A stretch of 32,676 nt of DNA from Candidatus Oleimmundimicrobium americanum (lineage in GTDB: Bacteria > Actinomycetota > Aquicultoria > UBA3085 > Oleimmundimicrobiaceae), in NCBI GenBank assembly GCA_002366545.1, contig DFBH01000060.1:1-32676 (forward strand). The letters run 5' to 3'. The position numbers were made by a program, and so were the translations under genes. Position 1 is the stretch's first letter; each line of letters begins with the position of its first letter. Shown here in pieces: positions 1-6,489 of the stretch. The notes beneath the pieces were generated by a model. It worked only from the letters and a program-made list of their open reading frames with translations, searched no databases and was not told the DNA's origin.

Positions 1-1
1 A

Positions 2-322
2 AAATTAGAATCTCTTGCTACCGAGAAAGCTCTAGATGTAAATTCACCAAATAAAATTATCCAACCATTCATGCTGACGGGAGAAACAGTAATTCCTGGT
101 TTTGAGATTCTAGATGTTCGTAAGATGGAAGACAGCATCGAGATTGCGGTCCGCAGATATGAAATGGAATTTGGTAGTCCTAGCTGTCAACCCAGATATG
201 TAGATGAGGAATACACAGTAATTTGGGAAAACAGGATTGGCGATGACGGATATGAACGCAGCACACCACTAATCGATGGTGTTATGCGCATTAGTTCAAG
301 TACAGTGGACAAAATCTGGTGA
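2..322 (+). CDS. C-terminal part of an unknown protein, cut by the left edge
   Basis: The frame is open from base 2 to a TGA at 320-322, so this is the last 106 residues of a longer protein whose start lies outside the window. An ATG at 71 has no Shine-Dalgarno sequence and the frame continues upstream through it, so I do not take it as the start. The sequence is acidic, soluble and without membrane segments; it includes the stretch VIPGFEILDVRKMEDSIE. I do not recognise the family. It runs opposite to the ribosomal cluster and converges on the frameshifted gene at 373-1001. The 50 bases between their stops show no convincing terminator. Confidence 0.5.
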   Translation, partial: KLESLATEKALDVNSPNKIIQPFMLTGETVIPGFEILDVRKMEDSIEIAVRRYEMEFGSPSCQPRYVDEEYTVIWENRIGDDGYERSTPLIDGVMRISSSTVDKIW

Positions 323-372
323 AAACTTCAAAGATCTCCACATTGGAAAACTCTAGTTTAAGTTAAATTGCC

Positions 373-1001
373 TTAAGGCGCACTAATGCTAATGTCCTCA
401 TCATACCATTGGTTAATTGTGTTAATCACCACTTTTGTCGCATCGGGATATTTGCCAACCCACGCAGTATCAGCAGGACGCCAAAGATGCATATCAGAAT
501 GCGTTGCAATACAAATACTTCTCCATTTATTATTCTTTGAGTATCCACCTGGGCTGTTTAAAAGAAGGGTTGTTAGTCTTCTGAAAGCTTGGTTTGTGCC
601 ATTGTATTTAGTTCCAGAAAGATCACGCGTAAAAGTGGTATTTGTTGTACCAAAACTGATATAGAAAGCCAATTTGTTGTCAGCAGGCACATATAGACGC
701 ATAAAGACTTGGGTTCCAGCAGGTATACCTCCAGATGGCCACCCATCCCGTTGCCACTCACCAAAGTTGTGAAACACTTCCCATTTGCCGCTACCAAGAC
801 CATTTGGCTGCGGAGCCGTGTAAATACCGTATTCAGCCCACAAACTACCGACTTTTATCGAAAAATAATTATAAGCGGCCTCTTGTCCGGCTACATCAAT
901 ACCGCTAAGGTCACTACTACTAGGGACTGTAATAAAAACCCCTCAACTTTGCGGAAACCGACATTAGACTCTACCCTTCTCCAGTATTCATAATCTGCCA
1001 T
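373..1001 (-). pseudogene. Unknown protein gene with one frameshift
   Basis: A good Shine-Dalgarno AGGAGG (about 1013-1018) precedes ATG at 1001. That frame reads MADYEYWRRVESNVGFRKVEG and then meets a stop after 36 residues. A second frame, one base back, continues smoothly from the same place as VFITVPSSSDLSGIDVAGQE and runs to TAA at 373-375. Adding one base to the GGGGTTTTT run (about 940-950) joins them into one protein of about 209 residues; the longest intact piece with a start codon is 373-843 (156 residues, TTG start). The protein is rich in Trp, Gly, Asn and Thr, with no signal peptide or membrane segment. I do not recognise the family; a beta-rich fold is only a guess. The lesion may be a real mutation or an indel error in a homopolymer. 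Confidence 0.5.
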
Positions 1002-1023
1002 GAAACATCAACCTCCTTTTCTG

Positions 1024-1170
1024 TTAATAAACTGCTTTTAACCTTTTCAACACCTCCTTCCTTGTATAATTTGTTGTTTCCCTCGAAAGGCTTAACTGCT
1101 CAGCTACTTTTTAGCCTTCCACACCAAGCCTCATTATTAATTTATGTCTTTCAACTAAAAATCCTTTATT
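1024..1170 (-). pseudogene. Remnant of a small helix-turn-helix protein with an internal stop
   Basis: One frame of 48 codons reads as a plausible HTH protein apart from a TAA at 1111-1113. The first part is KGFLVERHKLIMRLGVEG; after the stop comes KVAEQLSLSRETTNYTRKEV and then LKRLKAVY before TAA at 1024-1026. The pattern VAxxLxLSxxTxxxxRxxVLKRL resembles the recognition region of LuxR/GerE-type helix-turn-helix domains. No start codon is present where one would be expected; the first sense codon is AAT after an upstream stop. It lies 22 bases before the frameshifted gene at 373-1001 and in the same direction, so the two may have formed one small operon. Family assignment is inference from a short motif. 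Confidence 0.4.
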
Positions 1171-1333
1171 TTAACTAGTAGAAAACAATAGTTAGGTTCA
1201 AGAGTAAAAACAAATAAAAATGAAAAATGTTTAAAACAAAACGCAATTAACCACGTTATAACTACCAACCAAGAGCCGATAGCTAACAATCAATGACCGA
1301 CAGCTATTATTACCATATCATGTAAAATAACCA

Positions 1334-1426
1334 TCAGCCCTTAGCCACCAGAAAAATCAAAAGAGCTTTTAAAGCAGCCATTAGCTCCTAGCCTTTAGCC
1401 TCCAGGAAAATTAAAAAGTTTTTATT
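1334..1426. repeat. Degenerate direct repeat
   Basis: Two copies of a roughly 38-base unit, 1334-1373 and 1389-1426, share AGCC(C/T)TTAGCC(A/T)CCAG followed by an A-rich stretch and a T run. They agree at about four positions in five by eye. Shorter pieces of the same TAGC/AGCC wording recur upstream (about 1270-1310). No reading frame explains it. Confidence 0.4.
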
Positions 1427-1440
1427 GATTGGTTTTAAAA

Positions 1441-1612
1441 GCCGTGTGGGTTGGGTAGACAGTGACCCTCCAGTTGTCCAGAGGACTATCAGCCTCTGGT
1501 TGAAGGCGGGCACGCATATGAGCACGGTGTGTGAAGCGAGGGAGGTTCGAACATCTGCGGCACCCGCTGCGGGTCGCTCTACGAGAGTAAGCGAGTAGGC
1601 GCGCACAATTTA
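1441..1612. other. GC-rich hairpin-rich island, possible structured RNA or mobile remnant
   Basis: This stretch is clearly richer in G+C than its surroundings and holds several clean hairpins. These are CCAGAGG/CCTCTGG (1478-1484 with 1493-1499), CACGCA/TGTGTG (1511-1516 with 1528-1533, one G-U), and ACCCG/CGGGT with a 3-base loop (1562-1574), followed by TCGCT/AGCGA close behind. A near-complementary pair, GACCCTCC around 1464-1471 and GGAGGTTC around 1541-1548, would enclose the first two hairpins in a three-way junction. A 72-residue frame crosses it on the minus strand (1388-1606) but has no ribosome-binding site and no recognisable protein character. The strand is unknown. Confidence 0.35.
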
Positions 1613-1757
1613 GAGCTGTTGCTTGACCTATAAAAAAGAAATCTTAGGCGAGTAAGAAAATGAACAAATAAAAATTATTTTTCAATCGCTTCGCTTCAAA
1701 CGCACACACCTGTCGGCAGGCAGACCGGGTAAACCGGTGGTTTATAGCACTAAACAA
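1613..1757. other. Gene-free spacer between the GC-rich island and the rplQ terminator
   Basis: No gene is visible here. Small hairpins occur at 1709-1720 (CCTG TCGG CAGG) and 1724-1738 (ACCGG/CCGGT), overlapping an alternative at 1730-1744 (TAAACC/GGTTTA). Together with 1171-1440, which is AT-rich and holds only the degenerate repeats, this completes the long non-coding stretch left of rplQ. Confidence 0.4.
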
Positions 1758-1787
1758 TAAAGCAAAAGCTAATTAGCTTTTGCTTTA
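1758..1787 (-). terminator. Palindromic terminator of the ribosomal cluster
   Basis: A perfect 30-base palindrome whose core arm is AGCAAAAGCTAA lies 37 bases beyond the rplQ stop. Read leftward, the hairpin arm ends in TTTGCTTTATTGTTTAG, a broken U-tract, which fits an intrinsic terminator for the long operon. Read rightward, it is followed by ATTATCACATTTTTT, so it may also act on transcription from the other side. Confidence 0.65.
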
Positions 1788-1823
1788 AATTATCACATTT
1801 TTTATTAAATAATGATTTAATTT

Positions 1824-2174
1824 TTAAACCAACTCGATAATAACCATTCGCGCAGCATCGCCCTGTCTGGTTCCGAGCTTTAAAATCCTGGTATAACCGC
1901 CATTTCGTTCTTCAAATCGCGGAGCAATCTCCGTAAAAAGCTTATCAACCAACGATCTATCATTTATTATAGCCAGAGCTTGTCTGCGAGAATGTAAATT
2001 ACCTTTTTTGGCCAAGGTTATTACCTTGTCCGATAAAGTTCTCATCTCTTTTGCCCGAGCTTCAGTGGTTTTTATCCTTTCGTGCTTAATTAATTCCTTT
2101 GTCAAACCCACTAATAAAGCTTTTCGATGGCTGGCATCCGTTCCTAATTTCCTTCCTTTTTTTTGATGCCACAT
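1824..2174 (-). CDS. rplQ: Large ribosomal subunit protein bL17
   Basis: bL17 binds 23S rRNA near the exit of the peptide tunnel. The product is 116 residues, the usual bacterial length, and begins with the family opening MWHQKKGRKLGTDASHRKAL; the end GDAARMVIIELV also fits. The start is ATG; AAGGAG lies about 13 bases upstream, a little far. It follows rpoA by 10 bases, the usual end of the alpha operon, and is the last gene of the leftward cluster, followed by the terminator at 1758-1787. The common next neighbours truA, rplM and rpsI are not present here. Confidence 0.97.
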   Translation of the reverse strand: MWHQKKGRKLGTDASHRKALLVGLTKELIKHERIKTTEARAKEMRTLSDKVITLAKKGNLHSRRQALAIINDRSLVDKLFTEIAPRFEERNGGYTRILKLGTRQGDAARMVIIELV

Positions 2175-2184
2175 TTAACAATCA

Positions 2185-3117
2185 CTACTCCTTCTTTAAG
2201 TTAATATTAAGAGACACCATTTTTTCTCGAACTTCCTGAATAGATTTGGCTCCAAAATTACGAATATTTGTTAAATCATTCTCAGCACACTCCGCCAACT
2301 GCTGTAAAGTATCAACACCATGCCTTTTCAAACAATTATAAGAACGAACTGATAAATCTAAATCTTCTATCGGTGAGTCCAACGTACTTTCCGTCTCTTC
2401 TTCGTCAACTCCAAAAATCGTTTCCTCTGTTTCCTCAGGCGCGCGATTTATAAATAAATCCATGTGCTCATTCATAATATTTGCTGCCATACTCACTGCT
2501 TCATCCGCGGTTATACTACCATTTGTCTCCACCTCAAGGTAAAGCTTGTCATAATCTGTGCGCTGACCGACCCTCGTATTCTCAACCTCATACGTAATTT
2601 TCTTTACAGGAGAGAAAAGCGAATCTATCGGTATTACACCTATTGGTACCGATGATTTTTTGTTTTGTTCAGCCGGAGCGTAACCACGACCTTTTTCAAC
2701 CACCATCTCCAATTCAAATTTTCCGTCTTTATTTAATGTTGCTATATGCAAATCGGGATTAATTATTTCAATGTCGCTCGGACATTTAATATCTCCCGCT
2801 TTTATCTCTTTTTGTCCTTTCACGCTAAGCTTTAAAGTTACAGGTTCCTGTGAGTAAGACCTTAGGACAAGCTCCTTTATATTGAGTATTATGTCAACAA
2901 CATCTTCTTTAACCCCGGGAATAGCCGAAAATTCGTGTGCGGTATTTTCAAATCTAACCGATGTAACAGCGGCTCCAGGTAAGGAAGAAAGAAGTATTCG
3001 TCGCATAGAGTTACCCAAAGTATACCCAAAACCTCTTTCCAGAGGCTCTACTATAAAGGTCGCAAAAAAATCATTCTTTGCTTCAACACCAATATGCGGC
3101 TTGAGAAAATCTATCAT
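2185..3117 (-). CDS. rpoA: RNA polymerase alpha subunit
   Basis: The alpha dimer nucleates assembly of core RNA polymerase, and its C-terminal domain contacts upstream promoter DNA and activators. The product is 310 residues: an N-terminal assembly domain (about 1-230, with the motifs RGFGYTLGNSMRRILLSSLPG and IDSLFSPVKKITYEVENTRV), an acidic linker, and a C-terminal HhH domain (about 245-310, LDLSVRSYNCLKRHGVDTL). The frame is open 12 codons further upstream, but ATG at 3117 is preceded by AGGAGG at a suitable distance and gives the usual start MIDFLKPHI. It lies 39 bases after rpsD and 10 before rplQ. Confidence 0.97.
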   Translation of the reverse strand: MIDFLKPHIGVEAKNDFFATFIVEPLERGFGYTLGNSMRRILLSSLPGAAVTSVRFENTAHEFSAIPGVKEDVVDIILNIKELVLRSYSQEPVTLKLSVKGQKEIKAGDIKCPSDIEIINPDLHIATLNKDGKFELEMVVEKGRGYAPAEQNKKSSVPIGVIPIDSLFSPVKKITYEVENTRVGQRTDYDKLYLEVETNGSITADEAVSMAANIMNEHMDLFINRAPEETEETIFGVDEEETESTLDSPIEDLDLSVRSYNCLKRHGVDTLQQLAECAENDLTNIRNFGAKSIQEVREKMVSLNINLKKE

Positions 3118-3156
3118 AAAAAAATGCCTCCTTATATTATTTGCAGAAACCAATTA

Positions 3157-3783
3157 TTATTTGGAGTAAAGCTCGACTATAAGCTCTTCTTTTATTGAGA
3201 TGTCAATTTGATCTCGAATAGGTAAATTTAACACTTTCCCAACACTTGTGCTGCTATCTACATTAAGCCAAGAGGGAACCTCCGCCTTGCTGGCCGACTT
3301 TAAGTTTTCTTTTATCTTATTAATCTTGGAACCTTTCTCTGTTAAACCGATAATGTCACCTTGTTTAACTCCAAACGAAGGAATATCAACCCTTCGATCG
3401 TTGACCGCAAAATGACCATGTTTTACAAATTGACGTGCTTCTGAACGTGATATTGCAAATCCCAAGCGATAAATCACATTATCAAGCCTGGTCTCCAAGA
3501 TTCTTAAGATATTTTCGCCCGTTATTCCTTTTTGCTTAGCTCCTATATCATAATATCGTCTAAACTGCTTTTCGAGTACGCCATAAATTCGTTTTGCCTT
3601 TTGTTTTTCTCTTAATTGATAACTGTAATCCGACGGTTTAGAGAAACCCTTCCCGTGTTCTCCCGGGGCATAAGGACGTCTTTCCATCGCACACTTATCA
3701 CCAATACACCTTTCACCCTTCAAAAAAAGTTTTTCTTTCTCTCTACGACACAATTTACAAACCGGACCGATATATCTCGCCAT
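3157..3783 (-). CDS. rpsD: Small ribosomal subunit protein uS4, zinc-type
   Basis: uS4 binds 16S rRNA early in 30S assembly and often represses its own operon. The 208-residue product begins MARYIGPVCKLCRREKEKLF and carries Cys9, Cys12, Cys26 and Cys31, the zinc-binding form of the family. The S4 RNA-binding domain (RLDNVIYRLGFAISRSEARQ) starts near residue 95. I chose ATG at 3783 because AAGGAG stands 7 bases before it and it gives the standard N-terminus; the longer frame to 3825 overlaps rpsK and adds a non-conserved peptide. It sits 11 bases after rpsK. Confidence 0.96.
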   Translation of the reverse strand: MARYIGPVCKLCRREKEKLFLKGERCIGDKCAMERRPYAPGEHGKGFSKPSDYSYQLREKQKAKRIYGVLEKQFRRYYDIGAKQKGITGENILRILETRLDNVIYRLGFAISRSEARQFVKHGHFAVNDRRVDIPSFGVKQGDIIGLTEKGSKINKIKENLKSASKAEVPSWLNVDSSTSVGKVLNLPIRDQIDISIKEELIVELYSK

Positions 3784-3794
3784 ACTACAACTCC

Positions 3795-4193
3795 TTAAAC
3801 TCTTCTTCTTTTTTTCAACCGACAACCATTATGTGGAACAGGGGTAACATCATTTATGCCGCCAACTTCTAAACCAGCCGCTTGAAGTGTCCTAACCGCA
3901 GTCTCTTTCCCCGACCCCGGACCTTTGACAAAAACATCAACCTTCTTCATCCCGTGCTCCCGAGCTTTCTTTGCAGCTGCTTCTGCCGCCATTTGAGCAG
4001 CAAAGGGTGTGCTTTTCCTTGAGCCTTTAAACCCCACGCTTCCAGCACTTTCCCAAACAATTGTATTTCCATCTAAATCGCTTATGGTAATTATTGTATT
4101 GTTGAAAGTCGACTTAATATGAGCAGTTCCATGAGCAATATTCTTTTTCTCTTTGCGCTTAACTCTTCCTTTTAAAACTTTTTTCTTTGCCAA
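3795..4193 (-). CDS. rpsK: Small ribosomal subunit protein uS11
   Basis: uS11 lines the mRNA exit channel of the 30S platform. At 132 residues it has the family length. The N-terminal part is basic (MAKKKVLKGRVKRKEKKNIA), followed by HGTAHIKSTFNNTIITISD and the C-terminal DVTPVPHNGCRLKKRRRV. The start codon is TTG at 4193; no ATG in frame would give the conserved MAKKK start, so TTG is well supported. A purine-rich GGGGG stretch lies upstream at a rather wide spacing. The gene lies between rpsM (32-base gap) and rpsD in the alpha operon. Confidence 0.96.
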   Translation of the reverse strand: MAKKKVLKGRVKRKEKKNIAHGTAHIKSTFNNTIITISDLDGNTIVWESAGSVGFKGSRKSTPFAAQMAAEAAAKKAREHGMKKVDVFVKGPGSGKETAVRTLQAAGLEVGGINDVTPVPHNGCRLKKRRRV

Positions 4194-4225
4194 TTACCCG
4201 TTTTACCCCCTTGCTATTTTAACTA

Positions 4226-4594
4226 CTACTTTCTCTTTGCTCCCATTATTCTTCTGGGGCCTTTTCGCGTTCTTGCATTCGTATGTGTGCGTTGCCCTCT
4301 TACGGGAAGACCTCGTCTGTGTCGAAGACCTCTATAAGAACCTATCTCCATTAATCGCTTAATATTTTGAGATACTTCACGACGAAGATCTCCTTCAGTT
4401 TCATAATTTTTGTTTATATACTCTCGTAACTTTAAAACTTCATCTTCGGTTAAATCGCGAACCCTGGTATCTTTACTTATCTTGGTTGCTTCCAAAATTT
4501 CATTTGATCTTGGTCTTCCTATTCCGTAAATATAAGTTAAACCAATTTCCACCCTTTTATCTCTCGGTAAATCCACACCTACAATTCGTGCCAA
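4226..4594 (-). CDS. rpsM: Small ribosomal subunit protein uS13
   Basis: uS13 sits in the 30S head and contacts the 50S subunit and P-site tRNA. The product has 122 residues, begins MARIVGVDLPRDKRVEIGLT and ends with the basic tail TRKGPRRIMGAKRK; GLPVRGQRTHTNARTRKGPR is the typical C-terminal rRNA/tRNA contact segment. The start codon is TTG at 4594, preceded by GGGGG 8 bases away; the conserved MARI opening makes this start firm. It follows rpmJ by 37 bases and opens the alpha operon. Confidence 0.96.
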   Translation of the reverse strand: MARIVGVDLPRDKRVEIGLTYIYGIGRPRSNEILEATKISKDTRVRDLTEDEVLKLREYINKNYETEGDLRREVSQNIKRLMEIGSYRGLRHRRGLPVRGQRTHTNARTRKGPRRIMGAKRK

Positions 4595-4631
4595 TTACTT
4601 TACCCCCATTAAATTAATGATCCGCGCCAAT

Positions 4632-4745
4632 TTATCCTTGCCTTTGTTTGTGCCTAGGGTTTTCACAAATTACCCTGACACGGCCTTTCCTCTTTATAAT
4701 CTTACATTTTTCACAAATTTTTTTCACCGATGGTTTTACTTTCAT
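4632..4745 (-). CDS. rpmJ: Large ribosomal subunit protein bL36, zinc-type
   Basis: This gene is very short, 37 residues: MKVKPSVKKICEKCKIIKRK followed by GRVRVICENPRHKQRQG. Cys11, Cys14, Cys27 and His32 form the single zinc site of the zinc-containing bL36 type. The protein stabilises helices of 23S rRNA in the 50S subunit. The start is ATG at 4745 and the stop TAA at 4632-4634. It lies in the standard place, 19 bases after infA and 37 before rpsM. Confidence 0.97.
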   Translation of the reverse strand: MKVKPSVKKICEKCKIIKRKGRVRVICENPRHKQRQG

Positions 4746-4764
4746 AATCATTCTCCTACTTAAT

Positions 4765-4986
4765 TTACTTAAATCTATATGTAATTCTCCCTCTGCTTAA
4801 ATCATAAGGAGAAAGTTCTACATTAACTTTATCCCCCGGGAGAATCCTTATATAATGCATCCTCATCTTGCCAGAAATATGAGCCAGAACTACATGTCCA
4901 TTCTCGAGTTCTACCCGAAACATAGCATTTGGTAAAGTCTCTATAACCTTTCCCTCTATCTCAATAGTTTCCTCTTTACCAGCCAC
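4765..4986 (-). CDS. infA: Translation initiation factor IF-1
   Basis: IF-1 binds the 30S A site during initiation. The product is 73 residues, a single S1/OB-fold domain; NAMFRVELENGHVVLAHISG and IRILPGDKVNVELSPYDL are the family signatures. The start is GTG at 4986, with AGGGG about 9 bases upstream. It has its own promoter (5032-5060) in the 71-base gap after map, which suggests that IF-1 and the downstream alpha operon can be transcribed separately from the spc operon. Confidence 0.96.
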   Translation of the reverse strand: MAGKEETIEIEGKVIETLPNAMFRVELENGHVVLAHISGKMRMHYIRILPGDKVNVELSPYDLSRGRITYRFK

Positions 4987-5031
4987 TAAAATCTACCCCT
5001 AACTACCATTGCCTGCAATCCACAAAAGCAG

Positions 5032-5060
5032 ATTATAACAAAGTCACAAACGGAAGTCTA
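5032..5060 (-). promoter_or_regulatory. Sigma-70-type promoter for infA and the alpha operon
   Basis: On the minus strand TAGACT (5055-5060) and a perfect TATAAT (5032-5037) are separated by exactly 17 bases. The -35 box overlaps the map stop codon (5058-5060). Transcription would start near 5025, giving a leader of about 40 bases before the infA GTG. Confidence 0.7.
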
Positions 5061-5804
5061 CCATAAAGTTAAAATTTCCGGACCCTCCGGGGTTATCGCC
5101 ACCGTGTGTTCAAAATGAGCCGAGAGGCTCCCATCTAAAGTAACAACCGTCCACCCGTTTTCCAAAACCTTTACACGATAACCGCCGAGGTTAACCATCG
5201 GCTCTATGGCAAAAACCATACCGGCTTTAAGACGCGGTCCACTATTTGGAAAACCATAGTTGGGGATCTGTGGGTCCTCATGCAAATTCAAACCAACTCC
5301 ATGACCAACAAAATCCCGCACAACGGAATAACCTGCCCCCTCCGCTGTCACCTGAATAGCGTGTGAAATATCTGAAAGTCGATTTCCAACAACACACTTT
5401 TCAATTCCCGCCATAAGAGCCTTTTGCGTTACATCCATAAGAGACACCGCTTGTTTCGAAATCTTACCGACGGGAAATGTTATAGTCGCATCAGCAAAAT
5501 ACCCCTTGTATTCAACCCCCACGTCTACGCCCACAATATCTCCCAACCTAATCTTGCGTGGACCGGGAAACCCGTGAACAACTTCTTCGTTAATTGAAAT
5601 GCAAGCCGAAGCGGGAAATCCTTTGTAACCCTTAAACGCAGGACGACCGCCTGATTTCTCTATAACTGACTGAACAATACCGTCAATTTCGGCCGTCGCC
5701 ATACCCGGTTCTATAAAATCCTTTACTTTTTCAAAGACCTTACCGATAATTCTTCCGGCTTCACGTATGCGTTTTATCTCATCTGGTGACTTGATTACAA
5801 TCAT
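5058..5804 (-). CDS. map: Type I methionine aminopeptidase
   Basis: This cytosolic metalloenzyme removes the initiator methionine from nascent proteins when the second residue is small. The 248-residue pita-bread enzyme shows all expected ligands: His77, Asp94 (GVDVG), Asp105 (FADAT), His168 (GHGVG), Glu201 (IEPM) and Glu232 (HFEHT). There is no N-terminal extension. ATG at 5804 overlaps the adk stop by four bases (ATGA), so the two are likely translationally coupled. The gene order secY-adk-map-infA is common in Gram-positive bacteria. Confidence 0.97.
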   Translation of the reverse strand: MIVIKSPDEIKRIREAGRIIGKVFEKVKDFIEPGMATAEIDGIVQSVIEKSGGRPAFKGYKGFPASACISINEEVVHGFPGPRKIRLGDIVGVDVGVEYKGYFADATITFPVGKISKQAVSLMDVTQKALMAGIEKCVVGNRLSDISHAIQVTAEGAGYSVVRDFVGHGVGLNLHEDPQIPNYGFPNSGPRLKAGMVFAIEPMVNLGGYRVKVLENGWTVVTLDGSLSAHFEHTVAITPEGPEILTLW

Positions 5805-6451
5805 GCCACTTCATCAAGTAATGCAATTACGGCGCACTCAACATCGTCAACCGGCTTTTCGCCATCTATGGTTTTCAATATCCCCTCTTTTTGATAATAA
5901 TTTATCAACGGAGCCGTTTGTTTACAATAAACCTTAAGCCTATTCTTAACGGTTTCCACCGTATCATCGCCTCTTTGATAAAGCATTCCGCCGCAAACAT
6001 CACATACATTCTCTTTTCCCGGCGGATTAAAAACAGTGTGATAAATCTTGCCACAATTTTTGCAGCTTCTCCGACCCGTAAGCCGATTTATCAGCTCACC
6101 CTCACTTACTCCAATATTTAAAACCACGTCAATAATTTTTCCAGTTTCAGCAAGAGCTTTTTTAAGCGCATCAGCTTGAATAACCGTACGCGGAAAACCA
6201 TCTAAAATAAATCCCTTTTTACAATCGTTTCCCAATAGACGCTCCCTAACAATCCCCACAACTATCTCGTCCGGGACAAGTTCTCCTTTATCCATAAAAG
6301 TTTTAGCTTTAATCCCAAGTTTCGTCTCATTTACAACGGCTGCCCTTAACATATCACCGGTTGAGATGTGAGGAATATTATACTTTTTAGCTATCAATTT
6401 CGCTTGCGTACCTTTCCCTGCACCAGGTGCTCCAAGTAAAATTAAATTCAT
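5801..6451 (-). CDS. adk: Adenylate kinase with zinc lid
   Basis: Adk interconverts ATP + AMP and 2 ADP in the cytosol. The 216-residue product has the P-loop GAPGAGKGT (7-15), the AMP-binding ISTGDMLRAA, and DGFPRT near 84-89. Its long LID carries Cys130, Cys133, Cys150 and Cys153, the zinc-binding form typical of Gram-positive enzymes. The frame is open to 6487, but ATG at 6451 follows AGGAG at 8 bases and gives the standard start MNLILLGAPG. It lies 38 bases after secY and overlaps map by 4. Confidence 0.97.
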   Translation of the reverse strand: MNLILLGAPGAGKGTQAKLIAKKYNIPHISTGDMLRAAVVNETKLGIKAKTFMDKGELVPDEIVVGIVRERLLGNDCKKGFILDGFPRTVIQADALKKALAETGKIIDVVLNIGVSEGELINRLTGRRSCKNCGKIYHTVFNPPGKENVCDVCGGMLYQRGDDTVETVKNRLKVYCKQTAPLINYYQKEGILKTIDGEKPVDDVECAVIALLDEVA

Positions 6452-6489
6452 TTTGCGCTCTCCTTTAAGTTGACCGCCAACATTCAATG

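Noticed and set aside
71..322. A complete 83-residue gene starting at ATG 71
   Set aside because: The frame is open to the left edge without a stop and no ribosome-binding site precedes the ATG, so a cut-off longer gene is more likely.
938..952. Programmed -1 frameshift in the gene at 373-1001
   Set aside because: The codons GAG GGG TTT TTA do not place a canonical X-XXY-YYZ heptamer in frame, and no stimulating structure is obvious.
1026..1060. A tiny leader peptide behind the strong AGGAAGGAGG near 1050
   Set aside because: The nearest TTG is only two bases after the Shine-Dalgarno, and the bases are better explained as codons of the HTH remnant.
1505..1560. A tRNA-like T-loop (GGTTCGAAC) in the GC-rich island
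   Set aside because: The flanking bases do not pair as a T stem and no acceptor, D or anticodon arm can be found.
1388..1606. 72-residue minus-strand frame across the GC-rich island
   Set aside because: No Shine-Dalgarno sequence, no protein-like conservation that I can see, and it runs through the hairpins.
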